From NCBI GenBank assembly GCA_027038775.1, contig JALWGP010000214.1, positions 1 through 11,010 of the forward strand: a stretch of DNA of 11,010 bases, written 5' to 3'. The translations under genes and the position numbers were made by a program. This document shows positions 1 through 5,272 of this stretch, one piece after another. How positions within the stretch are numbered: position 1 is the stretch's first letter; each line of letters begins with the position of its first letter. The notes under the pieces are model-generated. The model searched no databases and had not been told where the DNA came from. It saw nothing but the letters and a program-made list of their open reading frames with translations. Source of the DNA: Sedimenticola sp. (GTDB lineage Bacteria > Pseudomonadota > Gammaproteobacteria > Chromatiales > Chromatiaceae).

Positions 1-90
1 ACATACCGCGCGCGGACGGGCCATCGACGAACCCGGATCGGTGCGGTCCCGTCTCGTCCCGCGGAGGCGGATCGGATAGAGGATCGGACG

Positions 91-384
91 ATGCTCGACG
101 GCCATCCCCGCATCCAGGCTGACCTGCGTTCCCGGCTGGCCTGGGGCGAGAGCTACGCCCTGCAGCCGCTGGACGACGCCGGGCGCGAAGCGTTGCTGCT
201 GAAACAGGCGCAGCAACGCGGTCTGCAGATGCAGCCGCAGGCCGCCGCCTGGATGGTGACCCACTGCAGCCGGGACCCGCGCCGGCTGCTGGAGCTGCTG
301 GCCCGCCTCGACGAAGCCTCGCTGGCCAGCCGACGCCCCCTCACCCTCCCCTTCGTGCGCGAACAGCTCGGCGCCGCCGAATGA
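91..384 (+). CDS. hda: DnaA regulatory inactivator Hda, C-terminal part
   Basis: This encodes the C-terminal half of an Hda-like AAA+ protein. Hda works with the DNA-loaded beta clamp to make DnaA hydrolyse ATP after initiation, in the cytoplasm. The visible protein has the Hda/DnaA box VII stretch (SRLAWG, from about residue 13, with its arginine) followed by the small helical lid domain. The end of the lid, with RDPRRLLELLARLD and LTLPFVREQL, is typical of the family. Usual Hda is about 230 residues; only 97 lie after the ATG at 91, so the clamp-binding N-terminus and the P-loop are absent. The frame is open from 91 back to position 1, so the gene may start outside the window. However, the roughly 30 residues encoded there do not look like Hda. 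The ATG at 91 has AGAGGA 7 bases upstream, so a start here is possible. The stop overlaps the next start (ATGA). Confidence 0.8.
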   Translation: MLDGHPRIQADLRSRLAWGESYALQPLDDAGREALLLKQAQQRGLQMQPQAAAWMVTHCSRDPRRLLELLARLDEASLASRRPLTLPFVREQLGAAE

Positions 385-935
385 GGCCCTCCCTCACCCG
401 AACCGCCCACGAACGCCTGCGGCAGCACCTGCACGCGGGCGACATCGCCGTGGACGCCACCGCCGGCAATGGCCACGATACCCTCTTCCTGGCGCGGGAG
501 GTGGGTCCCGAAGGTCACGTCTTTGCCTTCGACATCCAGCCACAGGCCCTGGAAGAGACCCGCAAGCGGCTCGAGGAGGCGGGCGCGGAGTCCCGCGTCA
601 CGCTGCTGCACGCGGGCCACGAGGAGATGGAGGCGCGCCTGCCCCGCGAGGTGCACGGCCGCCTGGCGGCGGTGATGTTCAACCTGGGCTACCTGCCGGG
701 CAGCGACAAGCAAGTGGTGACCACGCCCGTCACCACCCTCCAGGCGCTGGAGCAGGCGACACGGCTGCTGGCGCCCGGCGGCCTGCTCAGCATCCTCGCC
801 TACCGCGGCCACCCCGGGGGCCGGGAGGAGGCAGACGCCGTGCACGAGCCGCTTTCGGCCTTGCACGGGTTCACGCTGGAGACCATCGAGTCGCCCGGTC
901 CCGTGCTGTTCATGGCCCGCAAGGAGAGGATATGA
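381..935 (+). CDS. Class I SAM-dependent methyltransferase, YtqB/MnmM-like (rRNA_methylase family)
   Basis: This is a 184-residue Rossmann-fold methyltransferase. Seen: motif I VDATAGNGHDT at residues 24-34 (SAM-binding loop), the acidic residue D51 ending strand 2 (FAFD), the family signature NLGYLPG at 101-107, and YRGHPGG at 141-147. This combination is typical of Pfam rRNA_methylase (YtqB type). The Bacillus subtilis member MnmM (YtqB) methylates the 5-aminomethyl group on the wobble uridine of tRNA. The older name, rRNA methylase, was a prediction. By inference this protein is a cytoplasmic tRNA wobble-uridine methyltransferase, but a gammaproteobacterium would usually be expected to use MnmC for that step, so the substrate is uncertain. 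Its ATG lies in an ATGA overlap with hda, indicating translational coupling. Length matches the family (about 185-190 residues), so it looks intact. Confidence 0.85.
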   Translation: MRPSLTRTAHERLRQHLHAGDIAVDATAGNGHDTLFLAREVGPEGHVFAFDIQPQALEETRKRLEEAGAESRVTLLHAGHEEMEARLPREVHGRLAAVMFNLGYLPGSDKQVVTTPVTTLQALEQATRLLAPGGLLSILAYRGHPGGREEADAVHEPLSALHGFTLETIESPGPVLFMARKERI

Positions 936-942
936 TGCCGCC

Positions 943-1182
943 ATGCCCAAGGTGATCGTCGACCCCGCCTCCCGCTCCCTGGACCACCGCTTCGCCGTGG
1001 TCCACACCAGGCGCAGGTCGCGCGAGCGCTTCGCCGAGGGCTGCGTCACCCTGGTGGAATCGGAGGCCGCCGCCATCGAGGGCTCCGATCCCCGGCGCCA
1101 GCGTTACGGCGCCATCGTCTACGGTCCCTCCACCTCCTCGGAAGGGATGCACATCTACTACCTGGTGCGCTGGTTGACCTGA
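943..1182 (+). CDS. Small protein of unknown function (79 aa)
   Basis: I do not recognise this family. The protein is basic near the N-terminus (HTRRRSRERF at about residues 21-30), then acidic, and ends in a hydrophobic/aromatic segment (MHIYYLVRWL). It has no signal peptide, no membrane helix and no cysteine pair that would suggest metal binding beyond a single Cys. The pattern of alternating hydrophobic residues suggests a small alpha/beta fold. It starts 7 bases after the methyltransferase stop, preceded by a purine-rich AGGAGAGGA ending about 13 bases before the ATG, which is longer than ideal spacing. It probably belongs to the hda-methyltransferase transcription unit. Codon usage and third-position GC resemble its neighbours, which supports real coding. 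The two overlapping minus-strand reading frames look like shadows. Confidence 0.65.
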   Translation: MPKVIVDPASRSLDHRFAVVHTRRRSRERFAEGCVTLVESEAAAIEGSDPRRQRYGAIVYGPSTSSEGMHIYYLVRWLT

Positions 1183-1233
1183 AACCCCGGACAGCAGTCA
1201 TTTCGAGCACAACGGGAAATGGAGCTTTTTCAA

Positions 1234-1827
1234 ATGGCAACCATCGACTTCATCCGGCACGGCGAGCCCGAGGGCGGCCGCCTCTACCGCGGTGCCACCG
1301 TGGACGATCCCCTGAGCGAAAAGGGTTGGCGCCAGATGTGGCAGGCGGTGGGCGAAACCTGCCACTGGGACCGCATCGTCAGCTCACCGCTGCAGCGCTG
1401 CCTCGCCTTCGCCGAGGCGCTGGCGGAGCGCCACGGCCTGCCGCTGGAGAGCGACGCCGAGCTGCGCGAAGTGGGCTTCGGAGACTGGGAGGGACTCTCC
1501 CCCGGCGAGGTGGAGCAGCGGGACCCGGAAGGCTACGCCGCCTTCTACCGCGACCCGGTGGCGTGCCGCCCGCCGGGAGCGGAAGACCTGCTCCACTTCG
1601 GCCGCCGGGTGGCCACCGCCTACGACCGCATTGCCCGCTCCGGCAAGGGGCCCCGGGTGCTGGTAGTGGCCCACGCCGGCGTCGTCCGGGCGGCACTGGG
1701 CCACGTGCTCCAGGCGCCTCCCGGGAGCTGGTACCGGGTGAAGGTGGACAACGCCGGCATCACCCGCTTCCTGCACCACGACGGCATCGACCAGCTCCTC
1801 TTCCACAACCGGCGACGGCTGCCCTGA
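1234..1827 (+). CDS. Histidine phosphatase family protein (CobC/phosphoglycerate mutase-like)
   Basis: This 197-residue protein belongs to the histidine phosphatase superfamily, which forms a phosphohistidine intermediate to remove or move phosphate. Seen: the catalytic RHGEP at residues 8-12 (H9), an arginine in SPLQR (R55), an acidic catalytic candidate in REVGFGDWEG (E79), and the second histidine in VVAHAGVVR (H147). The RHG...SPL.R...FGDWEG layout resembles alpha-ribazole phosphatase CobC. No cobalamin gene is nearby, so the substrate is left open; a sugar- or nucleotide-phosphate phosphatase is equally possible. An ATG at 1219 is in frame, but the start at 1234 is preferred: GGAG at 1221-1224 sits 9 bases before it, and the protein then begins directly with the family's first strand (MATIDFIRHG). 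A GC-rich stem-loop overlaps the stop codon. Confidence 0.88.
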   Translation: MATIDFIRHGEPEGGRLYRGATVDDPLSEKGWRQMWQAVGETCHWDRIVSSPLQRCLAFAEALAERHGLPLESDAELREVGFGDWEGLSPGEVEQRDPEGYAAFYRDPVACRPPGAEDLLHFGRRVATAYDRIARSGKGPRVLVVAHAGVVRAALGHVLQAPPGSWYRVKVDNAGITRFLHHDGIDQLLFHNRRRLP

Positions 1828-1836
1828 ACGGCAGCC
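1817..1836 (+). terminator. GC-rich stem-loop at the end of the phosphatase gene (possible weak terminator)
   Basis: GGCTGCC (1817-1823) and GGCAGCC (1830-1836) form a perfect 7-bp stem with a 6-base loop containing the end of the stop codon. There is no uridine tract; an AT-rich stretch follows. It may slow or end transcription of the upstream run, or protect the 3' end, but it does not meet the full definition of an intrinsic terminator. Confidence 0.35.
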
Positions 1837-1865
1837 TACATCACTATATCGCCATAAAATGAATA

Positions 1866-1879
1866 TTGACGGACATCAA
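1866..1879 (+). promoter_or_regulatory. FNR/Anr/Dnr-type operator, upstream box (class II activator position)
   Basis: TTGACGGACATCAA matches the FNR-family consensus TTGAT-N4-ATCAA at 9 of 10 defined bases. Its centre (1872.5) lies exactly 41.5 bases before the start point predicted from the TATTAT -10 at 1902-1907, which is the standard position for class II activation by FNR-type proteins. By inference, a CRP/FNR-family regulator (FNR/Anr for low oxygen, or a Dnr-like NO sensor) activates the hemerythrin-like gene downstream. Confidence 0.7.
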
Positions 1880-1896
1880 ATCCCTTGCAGAATGCA

Positions 1897-1910
1897 TTGA
1901 CTATTATCAA
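1897..1910 (+). promoter_or_regulatory. FNR/Anr/Dnr-type operator, downstream box overlapping the -10
   Basis: TTGACTATTATCAA again matches TTGAT-N4-ATCAA at 9 of 10 defined bases. Its half-sites differ from the consensus at the same base as the upstream box. The two centres are 31 bp apart, about three helical turns, so both would face the same side of the helix. This box encloses the candidate -10 hexamer, so a bound regulator here should block RNA polymerase. It could give repression at high regulator levels, or it may be a site for a second family member. Confidence 0.6.
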
Positions 1911-1914
1911 TGTA
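1902..1914 (+). promoter_or_regulatory. Predicted -10 element and start point of the hemerythrin-like gene
   Basis: TATTAT at 1902-1907 matches the sigma-70 -10 consensus at 5 of 6 bases, and the start point is predicted near 1914. No -35 hexamer is apparent; the upstream FNR-type box occupies that position, as expected for an activator-dependent promoter. The predicted 5' leader is about 128 bases and contains a small hairpin (CAGGAA/TTCCTG, 1990-2004). Confidence 0.5.
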
Positions 1915-2042
1915 GGACGCACTGCCGTTCCAGGGCCACCAACAAGAACAACAACGGCCATCGAAAACCAAATCACACCAAACGACCCCCAGGAAGTCTT
2001 CCTGATGCAGGATGTCATGAATGGGAGCTGGAGGATGAAACC

Positions 2043-2489
2043 ATGCTGACCTTTGCCGAACTCAACGCACAGAACCACAGGATCACGGAACTGACCAACG
2101 TGCTCTCGAAACTGCTCTCCGATCGCTCGCTGTGCGACTCGAGCATCACCTGCGATCTCTTCTACCAGTACGTGGAGGAGGTGAAGAAGCACCTCGAGAT
2201 CACCGACCGCAAACTCTACACCCAGCTGCTCACCAGCGGCGACAACCGCATGACCACCGTGGCCAGCCGCTTCATGGGCGGCTCCAAGGAGATCAAGCGC
2301 ATCTTCAATGCTTTCATCAGGAAATGGTGTGACCCCAGGCACCACGCGCTGAAAGTGGCCGATTTCGAGGAGTTCTCGCGCGCTACCGACGAAATGTTCG
2401 GCATGGTGCTCGACCGGATTCAGGACGAGGTGGAGCACCTCTATCCGCTGCTGCGCGAGGTGCGCGGCGACAACCTGCGCGCCGCCTGA
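2043..2489 (+). CDS. Hemerythrin-like (HHE) domain protein
   Basis: This is a 148-residue, all-helical, cytoplasmic protein resembling the hemerythrin HHE cation-binding group, whose members bind a di-iron or similar centre and serve in oxygen or NO sensing, storage or iron-sulfur repair. Possible ligands are H12 (QNHRITEL), H50 with acidic residues at 52 and 55 (KKHLEITDRKLY), H100/H101, and E129/E131/H132 in the last helix (DEVEHLYPLL). The usual HxxxE spacing is not cleanly kept, so metal binding is uncertain. The frame is open back to 1866, but the first 59 codons are low-GC, non-helical and overlap the operators. The start at 2043 is chosen because GGAGG at 2030-2034 lies 8 bases before it and the protein then opens with the first helix. 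It appears monocistronic: FNR-type promoter upstream, terminator downstream. Low-oxygen or NO induction is inferred. Confidence 0.72.
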   Translation: MLTFAELNAQNHRITELTNVLSKLLSDRSLCDSSITCDLFYQYVEEVKKHLEITDRKLYTQLLTSGDNRMTTVASRFMGGSKEIKRIFNAFIRKWCDPRHHALKVADFEEFSRATDEMFGMVLDRIQDEVEHLYPLLREVRGDNLRAA

Positions 2490-2509
2490 CCGGAGACGCC
2501 GGTCCAGCG

Positions 2510-2547
2510 GGGGATGGCGGACGAGGGTCGCCATCCCCTTTCTTTTT
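2510..2547 (+). terminator. Intrinsic terminator after the hemerythrin-like gene
   Basis: GGGGATGGCG (2510-2519) pairs perfectly with CGCCATCCCC (2529-2538) around a 9-base loop. The stem is followed at once by a T-rich tract (TTTCTTTTT, 2539-2547). It lies 20 bases after the stop codon and ends the transcript of the preceding gene. Confidence 0.88.
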
Positions 2548-2601
2548 GGTCAGCGGGAAAAGGGGGTATGCTTCGGAAACGGCAACCTCGGCGACGACCG
2601 A

Positions 2602-3588
2602 ATGGAAAAATCCCGAACCCACCCGCACCACCGCAAGGTGGACGAGCATACCTGGCTCATCGACACCGGGCTCAACCGGCCCGGCCACACCGGCTGCTAC
2701 CTGGTCCGCTCCGGCAACGAGCTGGCCTTCGTGGACTGCGGCGCCTCCACCTCCGTTCCCGGCCTGCTGCAGGCCCTGCAAGAGCTGGGCTTCCGGCGGG
2801 AGCAGGTGCGCTACATCCTTCCCACCCATGTCCACCTGGACCATGCGGGGGGCGCCGGCAGGCTGCTGGAGCTCTGTCCCGCCGCCCTCCTCGCCACCCA
2901 CCACCGGGGGCTGCCGCACATGATCGACCCTGGCCGGCTGCAGCAGGGTGCCATGGCGGTCTACGGCGAAGCGGCCTTCCGCCGCCTCTTCGGCGACCTG
3001 GTGCCGGCCCCCGAGTCCCGCTGCCGGGCGCTGGAGGAGGGCGACACCCTCCCGCTGGGCGACACCGCCCTGCGGTTCCTCGACACCCCAGGCCACGCCA
3101 ACCACCACGGCTGCTTCTTCGATCCGCGCGGCGGCAACCTCTTCACCGGGGACACCTTCGGCCTGCGCTACCCCGAGCTGGACGCTGCCGGAAGTCCCTT
3201 CCTTCTGGCCACCACCACGCCGGTGGCCTTCGACCCGGATGCCTGGAACCGCTCTCTCGAGAAGATGATGGCGCTCGAGCCCGAGCGGGCCTGCCTCACC
3301 CATTTCGGTCCGCTGGAGGCGCCCGCCCGCTGGCTTCCGCTGCTGCAGGCCAGCCTGGAGACCCACGTGCGCATCGCGCTGGAAGAGGAGGAAAACCCGG
3401 AGGAGGGGCGCGAGGAACGGCTGAGGGAGGCGCTGAAGGAACGGATCCTGGAGGCGGCACAAGCGCATGGCGCCCTGCCCGGGAAGGACGAGGTGGAGTC
3501 CCTGCTGGAGATCGACATCGGGCTCAATGCCCAAGGCCTGGCGGTGTGGCTGGCGCGGCGCGCGCGCAGGCGGGAAAAAGGTTTATAA
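2602..3588 (+). CDS. Metallo-beta-lactamase-fold hydrolase
   Basis: This 328-residue MBL-fold protein has the complete set of dinuclear metal ligands: THVHLDH at residues 75-81 (H76, H78, D80, H81), H165 in PGHANHH, D184 in TGDTF, and H234 in LTHFGP. It has no signal peptide and is probably cytoplasmic. Members of this broad group hydrolyse thioesters, lactones, cyclic nucleotides or phosphoesters; nothing here selects one. The core ends near residue 250, followed by a Glu-rich helical stretch (about 259-285) and a C-terminal helical tail to 328, making it longer than glyoxalase II (about 250-260). The tail may be a small helical domain for substrate or partner binding. The upstream region after the terminator has only a weak promoter candidate (TATGCT at 2567-2572) and no strong ribosome-binding site before ATG 2602. 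The long alternative frame covering 2514-3620 is a shadow. Confidence 0.9.
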   Translation: MEKSRTHPHHRKVDEHTWLIDTGLNRPGHTGCYLVRSGNELAFVDCGASTSVPGLLQALQELGFRREQVRYILPTHVHLDHAGGAGRLLELCPAALLATHHRGLPHMIDPGRLQQGAMAVYGEAAFRRLFGDLVPAPESRCRALEEGDTLPLGDTALRFLDTPGHANHHGCFFDPRGGNLFTGDTFGLRYPELDAAGSPFLLATTTPVAFDPDAWNRSLEKMMALEPERACLTHFGPLEAPARWLPLLQASLETHVRIALEEEENPEEGREERLREALKERILEAAQAHGALPGKDEVESLLEIDIGLNAQGLAVWLARRARRREKGL

Positions 3589-3589
3589 T
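3584..3589 (+). promoter_or_regulatory. Candidate -10 element for aroG
   Basis: A perfect TATAAT spans the stop codon of the hydrolase gene, 36 bases before the aroG start, predicting a start point near 3596. No -35 hexamer is visible at 16-18 bp spacing and there is no TGn extension, so the promoter would be weak or activator-dependent. No TyrR- or TrpR-like operator was recognised. Confidence 0.4.
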
Positions 3590-3625
3590 GCGCAGCTTAC
3601 TCCAGATTCCGGCAACCTGAGCAGC

Positions 3626-4684
3626 ATGCAACAGTATCCGACCGACGACCTGCGCATCCGTGCCATCAAAGAGGTGGTGCCGGCGCGCGTCCTGCACGAA
3701 CGCTACCCCATCACGGAAGAGGCGGCCAGGACGGTCTTCGAGACCCGCCAGCAGATCCACCGCATCCTCCACGGTGAGGACGACCGCCTGCTGGTGGTGA
3801 TCGGTCCCTGCTCCATCCACGACATCGATGCCGCCATGGAGTACGCCAGCCGGCTGAGGGAACAGAAGGAGCGGCTGGCGGACGACCTGCTGGTGGTCAT
3901 GCGGGTCTACTTCGAGAAGCCGCGCACCACCGTGGGCTGGAAGGGGCTGATCAACGACCCCAACCTGGACGAGTCCTTCGAGATCAACAAGGGGCTGGAA
4001 CTGGCACGCAAGCTGCTGCTGGACATCAACAGCCTGGGGCTGCCCACGGGCACCGAGTTCCTCGACCTCATCTCACCCCAGTACATCGCCGATCTCATCA
4101 GCTGGGGTGCCATCGGTGCCCGCACCACCGAGAGCCAGGGCCACCGCGAGCTGGCCTCGGGTCTCTCCTGCCCGGTGGGCTTCAAGAACGGCACCGACGG
4201 CACCATGCGCGTGGCCGTGGACGCCATCCGCGCCGCCGAACGGCCGCATGTTTTCATGTCCATGACCAAGGAAGGCCACTCGGCCATCTTCGCCACCACC
4301 GGAAACAACGACACCCACATCATCCTGCGCGGCGGGCAGCGCCCCAACTACGATGCCGAGTCGGTGAACATCGCCGCCGAGGAGATGGAGAATGCCGGGC
4401 TGACGCCCCGGCTGATGATCGACTTCAGCCACGCCAACAGCCGCAAGCAGCACGACAAGCAGCTGGAGGTGGGACGCGACGTGGCAGGCCAGATCGCCCG
4501 TGGCGACATGCGCATCATCGGCGCCATGATCGAAAGCCACCTGGTGGGCGGCCGCCAGGACCTGGTGCCCGGCAAACCACTCACTTACGGCCAGAGCATC
4601 ACCGACGCCTGCCTGGCCTGGGAGGACAGCGTGCCGCTGCTGGAGCAGCTGGCGGAAGCGGTACGCGAACGCCGCGAGCGCTGA
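3626..4684 (+). CDS. aroG: 3-deoxy-7-phosphoheptulonate synthase (class I, AroG/AroF type)
   Basis: This enzyme condenses phosphoenolpyruvate and erythrose 4-phosphate to DAHP, the first step of the shikimate pathway to aromatic amino acids. The 352-residue length matches E. coli AroG (350). The metal ligands fall at C62 (GPCSIHD), H269 (DFSHAN), E303 (MIESH) and D327 (SITDAC), each one position after the E. coli residues C61, H268, E302 and D326. ARTTESQ and GFKNGTDG are conserved. P151 and S181 correspond to E. coli P150 and S180, positions linked to feedback inhibition, so allosteric control is likely; whether by Phe, Tyr or Trp cannot be told. The reading frame extends back to 3467, but that part overlaps the hydrolase. 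ATG 3626 is chosen by homology, since there is only a weak ribosome-binding site. It ends 7 bases from the convergent Sel1-repeat gene. Confidence 0.97.
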   Translation: MQQYPTDDLRIRAIKEVVPARVLHERYPITEEAARTVFETRQQIHRILHGEDDRLLVVIGPCSIHDIDAAMEYASRLREQKERLADDLLVVMRVYFEKPRTTVGWKGLINDPNLDESFEINKGLELARKLLLDINSLGLPTGTEFLDLISPQYIADLISWGAIGARTTESQGHRELASGLSCPVGFKNGTDGTMRVAVDAIRAAERPHVFMSMTKEGHSAIFATTGNNDTHIILRGGQRPNYDAESVNIAAEEMENAGLTPRLMIDFSHANSRKQHDKQLEVGRDVAGQIARGDMRIIGAMIESHLVGGRQDLVPGKPLTYGQSITDACLAWEDSVPLLEQLAEAVRERRER

Positions 4685-4691
4685 GGACTGC

Positions 4692-5141
4692 TCAGAACTC
4701 GTCGAACCCCGCCTTGCGGAACCACTCCTTCGCCTTCTCGGCATCGGCCTCCACGCCGTTCCCCTCCTGGTACATCATGGCCAGGGTGGTCATGGAGCCC
4801 TGCAGTCCCTGCTCCGCCGCCTTCTCGAACCACTCCACCGCCTTCCGCGGGTTCTTCTCGGCGCACTCTCCCTCCAGGTACATGAAGGCCAGCCCATGTT
4901 GTGCCAGGGCGTGGCCCGCCTCTGCCGCCGCTTTCATGTACTTGTAGGCCACCAGGGGGTTTTCCACCATGCCCAGGCCGTTCTGCGCCATGATGGCCAC
5001 CCGGTACTGGGCCTCGGCCTCCCCGGCCTCGGCCAGGGGCTCGAGCAGTTCGGCGGCCTGCACGAAATGCTTGGCCTCGAAGGCGGCGATGCCGCTGCTG
5101 AGCGCCATTTCACGATCCTCTACATCCCGATCATCGGACAT
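4692..5141 (-). CDS. Sel1-repeat (TPR-like) protein
   Basis: This 149-residue, acidic, soluble protein is built almost wholly of Sel1-like helical repeats, which act as protein-protein docking surfaces. Three repeats are visible at about residues 42-75, 78-112 and 113-147; the best match (MMYQEGNGVEADAEKAKEWFRKA) has the Gly-x-Gly-Val and Lys-Ala-x-x-Trp signature. A TPR-like helix pair precedes them (residues 14-40). No signal peptide is present, unlike many secreted Sel1 proteins, so it probably acts in the cytoplasm; its partner is unknown. The frame opens at 5207, but ATG 5141 is preferred because GGAG (complement of 5149-5152) lies 7 bases upstream and the next residues (MSDDRD) fit a soluble start. 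It stands alone, convergent with aroG and divergent from slt. Confidence 0.85.
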   Translation of the reverse strand: MSDDRDVEDREMALSSGIAAFEAKHFVQAAELLEPLAEAGEAEAQYRVAIMAQNGLGMVENPLVAYKYMKAAAEAGHALAQHGLAFMYLEGECAEKNPRKAVEWFEKAAEQGLQGSMTTLAMMYQEGNGVEADAEKAKEWFRKAGFDEF

Positions 5142-5180
5142 GTCACAACTCCGCGGTTCTCGATGTTCTAGACTGAAGGC

Positions 5181-5186
5181 ATTGTA
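5181..5186 (-). promoter_or_regulatory. Candidate -10 of the Sel1-repeat gene
   Basis: TACAAT on the minus strand, 40 bases before the gene's start, matches the -10 consensus at 5 of 6 bases. No good -35 is seen at the expected distance. The 131-base divergent gap (5142-5272) shows no clear promoter for slt. Confidence 0.3.
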
Positions 5187-5272
5187 GCCCAGGCAACGAG
5201 GGACCATTCACGGGCGAACGACAGGGAAAACCCCAATTGCGCCGGGCGCTTCGAGCCCCTAGGGTGATGAGC

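Noticed and set aside
153..1076. A 307-codon minus-strand frame opposite hda, the methyltransferase and the small gene
   Set aside because: Low-complexity Arg/Gly/Ser/Gln content and no motif; it is the reverse shadow of three forward genes.
1866..2042. N-terminal extension of the hemerythrin-like gene
   Set aside because: It covers the two FNR-type boxes and predicted promoter, is Asn/Arg/Pro-rich unlike the rest, and a much better ribosome-binding site serves ATG 2043.
2514..3620. A 368-codon plus-strand frame and a 383-codon minus-strand frame (2383-3534) over the MBL hydrolase
   Set aside because: Both give Arg/Pro/Gly-rich proteins and conflict with the intact metal-binding motifs in the chosen frame; the plus-strand one also begins inside the terminator.
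4682..4700. CTGAG/CTCAG mini-repeat between aroG and the Sel1-repeat gene as a bidirectional terminator
   Set aside because: Only 5 bp of stem, no T tract on either side, and it overlaps both stop codons; likely chance.
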